DNA of 64,000 bases from assembly GCA_003650125.1 (NCBI GenBank), contig QNFX01000005.1:1-64000 (forward strand), given 5' to 3'. Position 1 is the first letter of the stretch. Each line of letters starts with the position of its first letter. The notes under the pieces are model-generated. The model was not told the DNA's origin and searched no databases. It was given only the letters and a program-made list of their open reading frames with translations. The DNA is from Campylobacterota bacterium. GTDB lineage: Bacteria > Bdellovibrionota > Bacteriovoracia > Bacteriovoracales > Bacteriovoracaceae. A program made the position numbers and the translations under genes. Shown in pieces: positions 32,871 through 41,920 of the stretch.

Positions 32871-33713
32871 ATGCAAATCAATAATCTATTATTTGGAACC
32901 GCTGGGGTTCCAAACTCCACTCCGAAAAAAAATAATCCAATTGATGGAGTTAAGGCCATTCATGAGCTAGGCCTCGATTGTATGCAACTAGAATTCGCCC
33001 ATGGGGTACGAATGAAAGAAGAGGTTTCTTCAGACCTTCGAAAAATATCCTATGAACTAGGAGTACCTCTCACCTCTCACGGCCCATACTATATAAACCT
33101 CAATGCTAGAGAACAGGATAAAATCGATTCCTCTGTAGAGAGAATCATTCAAACCGCCAAGATCAGTGATCTTTGTGGGGCCGAATCTATGACTTTTCAC
33201 GCTGCCTTTTACATGAAGGATTCTCCTTTTGATGTTTTTGATCTAGTAGAAAAAAGTCTAAATGTTATTGAAGAAAGACTGGGAAGACTGGATATAGAAA
33301 TTGAGCTTAGACCTGAACTGACGGGAAAAACTAGCCAGTTTGGATCTCTAGAAGAGCTGATCAGTTTAACTAAATCAGTTAACTCTTGTTCACCTTGTAT
33401 GGATTTCTCACATCTATTTGCCAGAACAGGTAAATATAACTCTTATGAGGAATTTTCATCAGTGCTAGAGAAGTTAAAAGAAGAACTAGGTGCTCATGTC
33501 CTAGATCAAATGCATATTCATATTTCTGGTATCAGTTCAAACTCTAAGGGTGACCTAAAGCATTTGAACCTAGAAGATTCCAAATTCAATTGGAAAGAAC
33601 TTATCAGATGTCTTAAGGATAAAGACTGTAAGGGCTATGTTATCTGTAATAGTCCAAATCTTGAAAAAGATGCCTTGATGCTTAAAGAATATTATCACAG
33701 TCTTACGGACTAA
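32871..33713 (+). CDS. Endonuclease IV-like AP endonuclease (TIM barrel)
   Basis: Similar to endonuclease IV, which nicks DNA at abasic sites using three zinc ions. The metal ligands appear in order: LEFAHGVR, TSHGPYYINLNA, MTFHAAFYM, IEIELRPELTG, CMDFSHLFART and MHIHISGIS. The 280-residue length fits Nfo. The N-terminal LLFGTAGVPNS recalls the archaeal-type branch. A sugar-isomerase-like relative is possible because the families share the fold. AGGA precedes the ATG. The 3' end overlaps the convergent lipoprotein gene by 11 bases. Confidence 0.75.
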   Translation: MQINNLLFGTAGVPNSTPKKNNPIDGVKAIHELGLDCMQLEFAHGVRMKEEVSSDLRKISYELGVPLTSHGPYYINLNAREQDKIDSSVERIIQTAKISDLCGAESMTFHAAFYMKDSPFDVFDLVEKSLNVIEERLGRLDIEIELRPELTGKTSQFGSLEELISLTKSVNSCSPCMDFSHLFARTGKYNSYEEFSSVLEKLKEELGAHVLDQMHIHISGISSNSKGDLKHLNLEDSKFNWKELIRCLKDKDCKGYVICNSPNLEKDALMLKEYYHSLTD

Positions 33714-34131
33714 TCGGTCCTTTTGAATCAATATAAGTTTTTACGTTAGTAACATCACTGACTTTCCAGGATCCATCAACTTTCACCATCTCAGCGATCT
33801 TTTTTACTTCCGATCTAAAAGTCTCTACTTCCCCTTTAAAAGTGGCAAAAGAGAGTGTGTAGGTAATTGAACATTTTTCTTCTGAACAATTTTTTAAGTT
33901 AATTTTAACTCTTTTAAGCTTTTTATCTGAGGTCTTATAGAGACTATTAAAATTTACCTCACTCATTGTCTCTATTTGGGCCTTAACACTTCCCGTAGAC
34001 ATTTTAACCAGCTTTTCACGCTTTTGCTCACCAGAGAAACGATAGTTAATATAGTTTTTAAGCGCCTGCTCAGGGCCTTCTGGCGCCATACAAGAGTAAA
34101 CTAAAAACAGAAGGAAAATTTGCTTGATCAC
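33703..34131 (-). CDS. Small lipoprotein of unknown function
   Basis: A 142-residue protein with a lipoprotein signal ending at V-Y-S-C (about residue 14). The mature part has a helix (PEQALKNYINYRFSGEQKRE) followed by strands that end in VKVDGSWKVSDVTN. That pattern is seen in DUF4878-type and NTF2-like lipoproteins, where a W near the end is typical. The start is GTG at 34131 with AAGGA upstream. It lies 5 bases after the PilZ gene. Confidence 0.65.
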   Translation of the reverse strand: MIKQIFLLFLVYSCMAPEGPEQALKNYINYRFSGEQKREKLVKMSTGSVKAQIETMSEVNFNSLYKTSDKKLKRVKINLKNCSEEKCSITYTLSFATFKGEVETFRSEVKKIAEMVKVDGSWKVSDVTNVKTYIDSKGPISP

Positions 34132-34136
34132 TTTAA

Positions 34137-34856
34137 TTATCCTTTTGATCGATATCCTCGATCATCTATAATTTTATAAAAATCTTTCCACCCTAAAAAA
34201 TTATCGGAATTGTCATTATCATTAAATCTAATTCCTGCCCCTTTGCCAAATCTAGTCACAATATGCCCAACTTCTTCAAATTCAATATCTTCAAAGTTTA
34301 CCCTAAGTCTTATCGGTTTTTTAGTATGGGGAATATCATCTCTTGAAATAAAAAATAGACCTGATCTATTCCAGTTAGTTAAATTGCCTGCAATTGTTTG
34401 ACCTTCTTCCGTTTCTAAACACACATTAAAAGCAAACGGAGGTCTTATTTCAACATCATTTAAGCTAAAATTAGGAGTATAGACTGCCTCTTCCAGCTCT
34501 CTATTCCAAAGTCCTAAAAAATAAAAAGTAACAAAAAAATAGATCAAAGTGAGGAAAAGGATAATTTTATTAAAATCCTCAAAGAAGAGATACAAACTAA
34601 GACCAAATATCCCCGTAAAAAATAAGAACAATAAATATTTACTAAATACTCGAACAAAAAATACTGAGATAAAGGATAAGAAAAATAAAATGGTAATAGG
34701 CCATTTATCCTTTAACAGATAAAAAAAACTTAGACGGTTAAAGGCCGATTCACCATTTTTAAAAGCATAGAGGATATGGAGAAAAAAAAGGGAAAAGACC
34801 AAAACAATTAAAACATTTTGAATGGTGATATTTCTTTTATATAATTTAAGACCCAT
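34137..34856 (-). CDS. Membrane protein with C-terminal PilZ-like domain
   Basis: About five hydrophobic helices fill residues 10-135, then a cytoplasmic domain of about 90 residues resembles PilZ, the cyclic-di-GMP receptor fold. GNLTNWNRSGLFF corresponds to the (D/N)xSxxG loop and GHIVTRFGKGAGIRF to the second half. The usual RxxxR motif is not clear (only an R before PPFAF), so cyclic-di-GMP binding is uncertain. It has 239 residues and is co-directional with the AmgK/MurU operon, with a 52-base gap. Confidence 0.7.
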   Translation of the reverse strand: MGLKLYKRNITIQNVLIVLVFSLFFLHILYAFKNGESAFNRLSFFYLLKDKWPITILFFLSFISVFFVRVFSKYLLFLFFTGIFGLSLYLFFEDFNKIILFLTLIYFFVTFYFLGLWNRELEEAVYTPNFSLNDVEIRPPFAFNVCLETEEGQTIAGNLTNWNRSGLFFISRDDIPHTKKPIRLRVNFEDIEFEEVGHIVTRFGKGAGIRFNDNDNSDNFLGWKDFYKIIDDRGYRSKG

Positions 34857-34908
34857 AAGTTAACGCTCGGTGTTCTAAAATTCCGACCCTTTTTCCAGAA
34901 TAACAAAT

Positions 34909-35817
34909 TTAAAGAGGAAGTTCATGGATTATCTTTTCAAAGTAAATTCCGCTTTTAGCTAAACTTTTTATCCCCTCTTTTAAGACAATGGCCTTTTCTC
35001 CACTGGTGTTATCTACTTCTCTAGAGGTCAAATTAATCAAATTTTTTGATGTTGCCCCATAAGAGTTCTCCTCCAAATTAATTTTTACCGAGTCAAATGC
35101 TCCAAAGCTTTGGCAAAACTCATAAAATATTTTCGGCCTGCCCTCTAACAAGTCAAACATGCCGGAAAAATAATTAGCAACATTTCCCCAATCAATATAT
35201 TCCCCTTCAGGAATCACCACGGGAATATCTGCTGCTTCATACTTGCATACAGATTCAAAAAAACCGGAAAATCCTTTTTCCTTTTTTAACTTGGCCAAAT
35301 TAACCAAGGCCATGCCAGAAAAAGTAATCCCCGCTTCCTCTCTCGGTCCTTTTATTCTTTTTAAAAGGCCATCTTCTATCGCAAGTTGAGAGTAAGGAGA
35401 TCCTTTAGGAATCTCTAAACCAAACAAAGTTACCACGTGATCGCAAACTAAATCTAAACCCTCTTTTAAAAATCTTTCAGCAAAAAAATAGAATTGATCC
35501 GCGGCCAGATAGAGAAAGTTACCATGGTAATTCACATCATCCCTACTGGCGATGTTATGAATTGCTCCTCCCGTTCCCAGTATTTCTGGTTCAAAAACCA
35601 GCTCTACATTCTCCTCTTTAATGTCTTTAAATAACTCTGCCTGATGATGAATATTTATAAATATTTTCTTTGCTCCCAACTCTTTAGCAAATTTTATTTG
35701 TAGTTCAAGTAAGGTCTTCTCAAAGATCGGCCATAGCGGTTTGGGCAATACTTCTCCTATCGGTCCCATCCTGGTTCCAAAACCTGCACATAATATCAAT
35801 GCGTAATCAATTTCCAT
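34909..35817 (-). CDS. murU: Sugar-1-phosphate nucleotidyltransferase, MurU-like
   Basis: A Rossmann-type nucleotidyltransferase with LILCAGFGTRMGPIG followed by LPKPLWPI, the nucleotide-binding signature, and a FINIHHQAE segment like that of MurU. With the adjacent kinase it would make UDP-MurNAc from MurNAc-1-phosphate, a peptidoglycan recycling route first described in pseudomonads. The symbol is given on pairing and pattern. It has 302 residues; the C-terminal extension beyond about 225 is unusual. The start overlaps the kinase gene by 11 bases. A mannose- or heptose-phosphate substrate is also possible. Confidence 0.7.
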   Translation of the reverse strand: MEIDYALILCAGFGTRMGPIGEVLPKPLWPIFEKTLLELQIKFAKELGAKKIFINIHHQAELFKDIKEENVELVFEPEILGTGGAIHNIASRDDVNYHGNFLYLAADQFYFFAERFLKEGLDLVCDHVVTLFGLEIPKGSPYSQLAIEDGLLKRIKGPREEAGITFSGMALVNLAKLKKEKGFSGFFESVCKYEAADIPVVIPEGEYIDWGNVANYFSGMFDLLEGRPKIFYEFCQSFGAFDSVKINLEENSYGATSKNLINLTSREVDNTSGEKAIVLKEGIKSLAKSGIYFEKIIHELPL

Positions 35818-36787
35818 TTTTAATCTTAAGTAAAAGCATTTGTAATTTTTTATATTCCGGATAGGGGCCTAGACGATTTATTAATTTATTCCAAGACCTA
35901 TCAATATATTTCAAATAAGAGTCATCCCCTCTTACTACATAGATCCTGGCAAAAGTTCCAACGGCTTTAAAAAGTCTTTGGATACTTATTAAATCATAGT
36001 CTTTTAAAAATTTAGAAAATTCACTTCCCGGGATATACTTATCAAAATAATATCTTTTAAGCTTTTCCACATTAGATAAAGTTATCTGGTAGTAACAATC
36101 ATCTAAAAGAGAGGCCAAATCATATTGAGCGATTCCCGCCCTGGCGTCTTGAAAATCGATGAATATAGGGTCATCGCTTCTCAGCATAATATTTCGAGCA
36201 TGAAAGTCTCGATGGTTTAGGACAAATACGCCACTGGATGCTTGCTCACAAAGAGAGCGAAAATTATCTTCAAATAAATCTAATTCTCCTTCCTCCCAAT
36301 TATATTTTAGATACTTTTCCACAAAATATTCTCGTGTAAGATTTATTTCAAAAAGAAGTCCATCTTTATCAAAAGAGGCCTTACTAGGAGTAGCACTGAC
36401 ATCAACCTTTTGAAGGTTGGCCAGAGAATCTAGAACTTTTTTATAGATTTTAAATTCCTCTGTCTCATCTGCATCTGTAAGAAAATCTAAAAGGGTTCCT
36501 TCTCCTAAATCCTCTTGTAACAGATAACCCCCCTCTATATCTTGATCAAAAATTTTAGGAACGGGTATACCTTTTTCTTTAAATACCTTTTGTAAAAGAG
36601 TAAATGAAGAAAAGGCCTTTTGATCGCAAAGACAAACGATATAAGTTGAATTATCTGTAGTAACTCTAAAATACTTCCGAGAAGAAGCATCACCTTTTAT
36701 CTTTTTAATATTAGTAATACTTTTAGAACTTATAAGACCTTTATTTAAAGACGCGGAGAAGTTTTGATGAACTAATTCTATGCTCAT
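35807..36787 (-). CDS. amgK: Phosphotransferase-fold sugar kinase, AmgK-like
   Basis: An aminoglycoside phosphotransferase-fold kinase. The catalytic loop is VLNHRDFHARNIM and the metal site IFIDFQDARAG. It also has the GGYLLQEDLGEGTLLDFL hinge region and a KGDASSRKYFRV glycine-rich start typical of AmgK, which phosphorylates MurNAc and GlcNAc at C1. Its 326 residues match. It overlaps the MurU-like gene, supporting the assignment. It also overlaps the upstream pseudo-M48 lipoprotein by 4 bases, so the three are probably one transcript. Confidence 0.75.
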   Translation of the reverse strand: MSIELVHQNFSASLNKGLISSKSITNIKKIKGDASSRKYFRVTTDNSTYIVCLCDQKAFSSFTLLQKVFKEKGIPVPKIFDQDIEGGYLLQEDLGEGTLLDFLTDADETEEFKIYKKVLDSLANLQKVDVSATPSKASFDKDGLLFEINLTREYFVEKYLKYNWEEGELDLFEDNFRSLCEQASSGVFVLNHRDFHARNIMLRSDDPIFIDFQDARAGIAQYDLASLLDDCYYQITLSNVEKLKRYYFDKYIPGSEFSKFLKDYDLISIQRLFKAVGTFARIYVVRGDDSYLKYIDRSWNKLINRLGPYPEYKKLQMLLLKIKNGN

Positions 36788-37554
36788 GAATCTTTTTCTT
36801 CAATTTCCTTAATAAGTTGATAATAACCTGGTGAGGAGTTTCTATCCTCTGCAACATTATTGTTTCCTTCATTTCCCTCTTTAACAAGAAAATTTTTAAG
36901 CGAGAATTCTTCACGGGATATATTTCGACCCCTTAACTGAAGGCCAAACTCCAAGGAGTTTTTATTTTGTGTTTGTAACCATAATAAATAAGAAGATGGG
37001 TCATACCCTGCCCTTCTCATCGAGAGAAAGGCCAATTTATCAATTTGTTTTTTTGCTTCAAAAGGTATCCGGGTAAGCTCTAGTAGGCGAGCTGTCTCTA
37101 AATACCCCTTGGGGACTATAATATTTAAAGGATAGAGATTGCTATCACTTTTTATCATTTCAAAGGTTAAAACAGCTAAAAGCAACTCTTCCGTATTTAA
37201 AAAATTTTTAACCAGCGCAGATGATAAGAAAAAGTTCCCTTTTGGTAGAGAAAAATGAAAAGGTTTTTTACTCTTTACAATAAAAAATTTGGCCTGGGCA
37301 CGTCCCCTAAAGAGAAGTTCGTTATTCGCTTGGATCTTTCTATAAATCCTTTTTAAATACTTTTTAGACTTGGAAGATAATTTAATCAGACCTACATCTG
37401 GCGAGTTGAGATAAATTTTTGTGAACGAGACCATATGTTCGATATAATCTTCATCTTCAAGGGATTTATAGGATTTTAGCGCAAAAGGCCCTTTTTTCGG
37501 ATTAAATAAAGAGCAACTGCTTAAAAGAAATAAAAATATCAGTCCAAGTTTCAT
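36784..37554 (-). CDS. Lipoprotein with degenerate M48 (BepA-like) peptidase fold
   Basis: A lipoprotein signal ends at L-S-S-C (Cys14). The middle follows M48 peptidases: FHFSLPKGNFFLSSALV, then LNTEELLLAVLTFEMIK. In active relatives the last part reads AVLxHEIxH, but here it is TFEMIK, so both zinc histidines are lost (F131 and K135) while Glu132 remains. Further on, LSMRRAGYDPSSYLLWLQ matches the conserved BepA helix. The 256-residue protein is therefore probably not a zinc protease. It shares an operon with amgK and murU, pointing to a cell wall or outer membrane role. Confidence 0.65.
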   Translation of the reverse strand: MKLGLIFLFLLSSCSLFNPKKGPFALKSYKSLEDEDYIEHMVSFTKIYLNSPDVGLIKLSSKSKKYLKRIYRKIQANNELLFRGRAQAKFFIVKSKKPFHFSLPKGNFFLSSALVKNFLNTEELLLAVLTFEMIKSDSNLYPLNIIVPKGYLETARLLELTRIPFEAKKQIDKLAFLSMRRAGYDPSSYLLWLQTQNKNSLEFGLQLRGRNISREEFSLKNFLVKEGNEGNNNVAEDRNSSPGYYQLIKEIEEKDS

Positions 37555-37573
37555 ACCTGGACTTTATTTACCC

Positions 37574-38191
37574 TTAGAGCTCAGCGTTGGCAACCTGATT
37601 GGGGATGTAGTACAAGGTAAACCCTGCAAATATCAGGTCTGGATCAACAATCATATGCTTGTTATTTATATGAATATCCTTCCATCTTTTAGAAGTACCA
37701 TAGTGAAGCATGGAAATTTTGCCTAAGGTCTCTCCTTTCATAATTAAATGCCCCATCCCTTGTGGCCGCCATTGAAAGTCTTTCGCCGGCATTTGATATT
37801 TAATCACCATACCTGCAGCAAGGCCCTTGGGATTAAGTCCAGGATTAACATTTAAAATATTGCGCCATTTACGATAGTCACCATAGATTTTAAAAGAAAT
37901 ATAAAGGAGAGTGTCCCCCCTTTTCACCTTATAATCACCAAATTCTTTGATGACTACCTTGCTAACAACTTCTCTTTTGGGGCCCTTTGAAAGGGACACC
38001 TCTTCTGCCTCAAAAATTTCTTTTTCTTCTTCCATCTCCACATCAACAAACATTTCTTCTTCTGCTGAAGGCTCAATGCTTTTTTCTATATCAGCTGAGA
38101 GAGATTCTTCTGCTGTTTGCTTTTTATCACCACTAGAACAGGCAACAAGACCAATCAAAATCAGCCCTAAAATAATCGATATTCCTTTCAT
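37574..38191 (-). CDS. LysM-domain lipoprotein
   Basis: The ATG at 38191 follows AAGGAGTGAAG and gives a lipoprotein signal ending at L-V-A-C (Cys18 of the 205-residue protein). A Ser/Glu-rich linker leads to a first LysM (YKVKRGDTLLYISFKIYG, with NPKGLAAGMVI) and a second LysM-like copy (HLIMKGETLGKISMLHYG). LysM domains bind peptidoglycan glycan. It probably tethers an envelope component to the wall and lies upstream of the pseudo-M48/amgK/murU genes, 19 bases from them. Confidence 0.85.
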   Translation of the reverse strand: MKGISIILGLILIGLVACSSGDKKQTAEESLSADIEKSIEPSAEEEMFVDVEMEEEKEIFEAEEVSLSKGPKREVVSKVVIKEFGDYKVKRGDTLLYISFKIYGDYRKWRNILNVNPGLNPKGLAAGMVIKYQMPAKDFQWRPQGMGHLIMKGETLGKISMLHYGTSKRWKDIHINNKHMIVDPDLIFAGFTLYYIPNQVANAEL

Positions 38192-38321
38192 CTTCACTCC
38201 TTGAAATGAAAAGTTCGCTCCCTTAATCGGCTGCCTAAACAAAATCATTAGGAATACTTGATATAAACGATTAGGAATAATAACTATTTCCTTCGAATTT
38301 TTTTGATATTAAAATTTTGGT

Positions 38322-39290
38322 ATGATTAAAAAAATTCTATTACTCTCCATATTCCTATTATCTCAATCCCTGTATGCTCAATCCGTTATGGACTCTCTCT
38401 CTGAAGAAGAACAACTTGATAACGATGTGACATCTCTCATCTCTGAACGAATCGAAAAAATTTCCCCTAATCGAAAAATCTTTATTATCTCCAACGAAAA
38501 TCAATCCTTTGCCCAAGGTGATTTCATCTCTTTACTCATTAAACACAAACTGGTGTCCAGAGCGCTTGTGGCCAAGACTACAGATAGTATTGCTGGCATC
38601 AAAATTTTAAAAATCTATAATCTTTCACTCTGGAAAAAGATTCAAAGTGGACGAGAGGTTCAAATCCTGCGAGGAGATGATAGCTACTATCAAAAAAGAG
38701 AACGTCGAAAAAAACAAGGCCTACTAGGAGTAGAAGAACCTGAAGAAGATCTTTTTGATAAAACCATTATCAGCGAAGACCTTTTAGAAGATGACAACAA
38801 TGAAGGCATTTTTGATACCAATCACATGCTTTCTTTATCTATAGGATGGTTTGAAGGACTAAATAGTGGTGCCCAAGCTGAAAAATATTCCCAGCTTTCT
38901 ATTCAGTACCAATATCAAGCATGGAAAAATCTATTCGTAGGTATAGATTTTGGCTCCAATGTGATCAAAGACTTTCCTTCTGGAGGGCTTGATACCCGCT
39001 ATTTTAATATCACACCAAAAGTTAAATACACCTTTGAAGTTTTTTGGGGACTCATTCTACAGCCCTATGTGGGGTGGCAAATTCTCATGGCCGATAGTCC
39101 TGGGGCAGGGGAAGATGACGAGGAAACAAATCAGGACCAACTCCAATATGAAGTCGACTTGGTGAATAAATCTGAAAAATCAACCATTGCCGTAGGTATA
39201 ACAGTAATACAACCTATCGTTCCGGGCTGGAATTTAAAGGCAGACCTTGGTATGGATATCCTCTCAATTGGAGTAGGACTTGAAATTTAG
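38322..39290 (+). CDS. Secreted, probable outer-membrane beta-barrel protein
   Basis: A 322-residue protein with a Sec signal peptide (cleavage likely after S-L-Y-A). An acidic N-terminal region of about 170 residues is followed by alternating strands (LSIGWFEGL, YQYQAWKNLFVGIDFG, ILQPYVGWQILM), ending in a strand-type IGVGLEI. Such a pattern fits a small outer-membrane barrel, but no named family is recognised. The small lipoprotein gene downstream starts inside its last codons (TTG at 39280), so the two and folK form a tight unit. Confidence 0.6.
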   Translation: MIKKILLLSIFLLSQSLYAQSVMDSLSEEEQLDNDVTSLISERIEKISPNRKIFIISNENQSFAQGDFISLLIKHKLVSRALVAKTTDSIAGIKILKIYNLSLWKKIQSGREVQILRGDDSYYQKRERRKKQGLLGVEEPEEDLFDKTIISEDLLEDDNNEGIFDTNHMLSLSIGWFEGLNSGAQAEKYSQLSIQYQYQAWKNLFVGIDFGSNVIKDFPSGGLDTRYFNITPKVKYTFEVFWGLILQPYVGWQILMADSPGAGEDDEETNQDQLQYEVDLVNKSEKSTIAVGITVIQPIVPGWNLKADLGMDILSIGVGLEI

Positions 39291-39417
39291 TATTTATTTA
39301 TTAGCTTTATCCACAATCACCTTAATGGCATGCGGCATAAAATCCCGCCCTATCGCTCCGAAAAATTCGGCAATTCCTTCTTATGTAGAGGAATATACCA
39401 AACCTGAGAAAAAATAA
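39280..39417 (+). CDS. 45-residue lipoprotein resembling LptM (YifL)
   Basis: A short ORF starting with TTG at 39280, with GGAG about 6 bases upstream. The peptide starts MKFSIYLLALSTITLMAC, a complete lipoprotein signal with lipobox L-M-A-C at Cys18. The mature part begins CGIKSRPIAP, close to the CG-[LI]-K-x-x-P-x-x-P start of LptM, the small lipoprotein that assists LptD maturation in enterobacteria. The rest is short and polar. The stop codon overlaps the folK ATG (TAATG), and the start overlaps the preceding gene, so it is translated as part of a coupled set. The LptM function is an inference from the N-terminus only. Confidence 0.7.
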   Translation: MKFSIYLLALSTITLMACGIKSRPIAPKNSAIPSYVEEYTKPEKK

Positions 39418-39875
39418 TGTCGCTGTTTATAGGTCTTGGAACTAATCTTGGAGATAAAAAGCAAAACCTTGCCCAGGCAGAAATCCACCTCCAAGCACAC
39501 TTTAAACTGATCTCCAAAAGCCAAACCTACTCTTCACCAGCGATTGACTACCTTGACCAGCCAGACTTCCATAATCAAGTGATCGAATTTGAATTACCTG
39601 ATCTATCCCCCAACGAAGTAATGAAAATCCTATTAAAAGTTGAGAATGATATGGGTCGTCAAAGGCATATTCCCAAGGGCCCACGGATAATCGATCTCGA
39701 TCTTCTTTTTTTTGGCGCACAAACCTTTAAAAGCTCCCTGGTAGAAATCCCCCATCCTCGCTCCTTTGAACGAAGCTTTGTCATCCTTCCACTGATGGAA
39801 CTTCCAGGCTTCACCTTGATAAAAAATCGATTTAGCTTTCCTCAAAATTTTTCTAATTTTTCCCGGCCTTTATAA
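39417..39875 (+). CDS. folK: Dihydropteridine pyrophosphokinase
   Basis: Transfers pyrophosphate from ATP to 6-hydroxymethyl-dihydropterin in folate synthesis. Diagnostic patterns are [15 protein letters not shown] at the start and the signature [13 protein letters not shown] in the middle, followed by [19 protein letters not shown]. It has 152 residues, near the usual 160. The ATG overlaps the stop of the small lipoprotein gene (TAATG), so it is likely translated by coupling. No other folate gene is in the window. Confidence 0.95.
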   Translation: MSLFIGLGTNLGDKKQNLAQAEIHLQAHFKLISKSQTYSSPAIDYLDQPDFHNQVIEFELPDLSPNEVMKILLKVENDMGRQRHIPKGPRIIDLDLLFFGAQTFKSSLVEIPHPRSFERSFVILPLMELPGFTLIKNRFSFPQNFSNFSRPL

Positions 39876-39899
39876 CCGAGTTTTTTGATTCACCATGTT

Positions 39900-39928
39900 T
39901 TGACCAGCCCCTCCATGGGCCATATAAT
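39900..39928 (+). promoter_or_regulatory. Strong sigma-70 promoter for the acyl-CoA dehydrogenase/etfBA operon
   Basis: TTGACC at 39900-39905 and a perfect TATAAT at 39923-39928 are separated by exactly 17 bases. The predicted start is about 25 bases before the acyl-CoA dehydrogenase ATG at 39959. It is the best promoter match seen in the window. Confidence 0.75.
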
Positions 39929-39958
39929 GCGATTCGTTTATTTCTATTTAGGATCTCA

Positions 39959-41098
39959 ATGACTGACTATAATTACGCCCCAGAACAAGTAGAAATCCGT
40001 GAGGCCGCCTTAAAATTTGCCAAAAATGAAATGCTCCCCAGAGCTGGCGAATTTGACCAAAAACAGGAATTGCCACTTGAAATTTTAACTAAGGCCTGGG
40101 AACTAGGCCTTGTAAATACTTGCATCCCAACTGAATATGGTGGAGCAGGTTTTAGCACCCTTGATGCAGTTATTATTAGTGAATCCCTCGCTTACGGTTG
40201 TATGGGAATGAACACCGCCATTATGGCCAATGATCTAGCTCTTCTACCTATTGCCCTCTTTGGCAGCGATGAACAAAAGAAAAGGTTTCTAACTCCTTTT
40301 ACTGAGTCCTATAAGATTGCCTCTTTTTGTTTAACAGAACCAGAACAAGGTTCAGATGCCGCTTCCATAAAAACAACTCTTAAAAAAGATGGCGATGATT
40401 ATATTTTAAACGGCCAGAAGATGTGGATCACCAATGCAGGTTATGCTGATCTTTTTGTCGTCTACGCAACTATCGATCCCTCCCTAAAGCACAAAGGAAT
40501 TACCGCTTGTGTAGTGGAAAAAGGCACGAAGGGAATTGAAATTGGCAAAGCAGAACATAAGATGGGACACCGTTGTAGTGATACTCGTGCTATGAATTTT
40601 AATAATGTAAGAATTCCTGCAGAAAATATCTTAATGAAAGCAGGAAGTGGTTGGGAGATTGCTAAAAAGACTCTAGACCACTCAAGGCCCCTTGTTGCAG
40701 CAAGTGCTCTTGGGGGAGCTCAATGCGCTTTTGATCACGCTATTAAATATGCCAAAGAAAGAAAGCAGTTTGGTAAACCATTGGCCAAACACCAAGCAAT
40801 ACAGTTCATGCTAGCAGATATGGCGATAAAACTTGAAAACTCCAGAAACCTCGTTCATAAGGCCGCTTGGCTTTTAGATGAGGGGAAAGAAAATACTAAG
40901 ATCGCATCATTTGCCAAGGCCTATGCTGCTGATTCTTGTATGGAGATAACCACCGATGCTGTGCAAATTTTTGGTGGCTACGGTTATTCTGTTGAATACC
41001 CTGTTGAAAAATTAATGAGAGATGCAAAACTAATTCAAATATATGAAGGAACTTCCCAGATACAAAGATTAATTATCGCAAGGGAAATCCTAAATTGA
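39959..41098 (+). CDS. Acyl-CoA dehydrogenase
   Basis: An FAD enzyme that introduces the alpha-beta double bond in acyl-CoA, passing electrons to ETF. The signatures [18 protein letters not shown] and [12 protein letters not shown] bind flavin, [22 protein letters not shown] is the mid-domain motif, and [16 protein letters not shown] carries the catalytic Glu typical of short-chain enzymes. Its 379 residues are typical. The chain-length preference cannot be read by eye; the order with etfB and etfA downstream suggests a dedicated beta-oxidation or branched-chain acyl-CoA electron route. Confidence 0.92.
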   Translation: MTDYNYAPEQVEIREAALKFAKNEMLPRAGEFDQKQELPLEILTKAWELGLVNTCIPTEYGGAGFSTLDAVIISESLAYGCMGMNTAIMANDLALLPIALFGSDEQKKRFLTPFTESYKIASFCLTEPEQGSDAASIKTTLKKDGDDYILNGQKMWITNAGYADLFVVYATIDPSLKHKGITACVVEKGTKGIEIGKAEHKMGHRCSDTRAMNFNNVRIPAENILMKAGSGWEIAKKTLDHSRPLVAASALGGAQCAFDHAIKYAKERKQFGKPLAKHQAIQFMLADMAIKLENSRNLVHKAAWLLDEGKENTKIASFAKAYAADSCMEITTDAVQIFGGYGYSVEYPVEKLMRDAKLIQIYEGTSQIQRLIIAREILN

Positions 41099-41117
41099 GA
41101 TCAAAGGAGAAAACCGA

Positions 41118-41906
41118 ATGAATATTTTCGTCTGTGTAAAACAAGTACCCGATACCGAGACCAAAGTGGTTCCAACCGGTGATGGGTCCTACATTGAAAC
41201 CAATTCCATCAAATGGATTCTTAATCCATATGATGAATTTGCCGTTGAACAGGCCCTACAAGTTAAGGCCGCAAACTCTGGCTCAACTATTACTGTAGTT
41301 CGCGTTGGTGGAGTTAAAGACACCGAGGCACTGCGAACTGCCATGGCCATGGGAGCTGATGAAGCGATCTTAATTGAGGCCGGTGATAACGTAGACTCTT
41401 ATATGACTGCAAAGGCCATCAAAGGTGCCATTGAAAAATCAGGAAAAAATCCTGATCTTATTTTAACTGGAAAACAGGCCATTGATGACGATTGTCTACA
41501 AGTTCCCCAACTGCTAGCGCAAATGCTAGGTATGCCATCGGTCTCTGTTGTTGTTGGTTTTGAGCAAGACGGTGACGGTTATGTTTTAAAAAGAGAAATT
41601 GAAGGTGGAACGATTGAAGTTTATTCTGCTAACTCCCCAGCAGTGGTTGCTTGTAACAAAGGTTTAAATACTCCCCGGTATCCATCTCTTCCAGGAATTA
41701 TCAAGGCCAAGAGAAAGCCCATGGAAAAATGGACGCTTTCTGATGTAGGAGTAGCTGATAGTGATCGCAGGGTTAACTATTCTAATTTTCAACTTCCCCC
41801 GGAAAAACCTCCAGGAAAAAAGTTTGAAGCAATGGATGAAGGAGTACAGGCATCTGTTGTATCAGAAGTTGTAAACCTACTTAGAACTGAAGCAAAAGTT
41901 ATTTAA
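41118..41906 (+). CDS. etfB: Electron transfer flavoprotein beta subunit
   Basis: The small subunit of ETF, binding AMP structurally. MNIFVCVKQVPDTETKV is the classic N-terminus and LTGKQAIDDDCLQVPQLLAQ the ETF-beta signature. Its 262 residues match the family. The gene lies between an acyl-CoA dehydrogenase and etfA, 19 and 14 bases from its neighbours, so the three are co-transcribed. Confidence 0.96.
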   Translation: MNIFVCVKQVPDTETKVVPTGDGSYIETNSIKWILNPYDEFAVEQALQVKAANSGSTITVVRVGGVKDTEALRTAMAMGADEAILIEAGDNVDSYMTAKAIKGAIEKSGKNPDLILTGKQAIDDDCLQVPQLLAQMLGMPSVSVVVGFEQDGDGYVLKREIEGGTIEVYSANSPAVVACNKGLNTPRYPSLPGIIKAKRKPMEKWTLSDVGVADSDRRVNYSNFQLPPEKPPGKKFEAMDEGVQASVVSEVVNLLRTEAKVI

Positions 41907-41920
41907 TAAGGAATTAAGAT

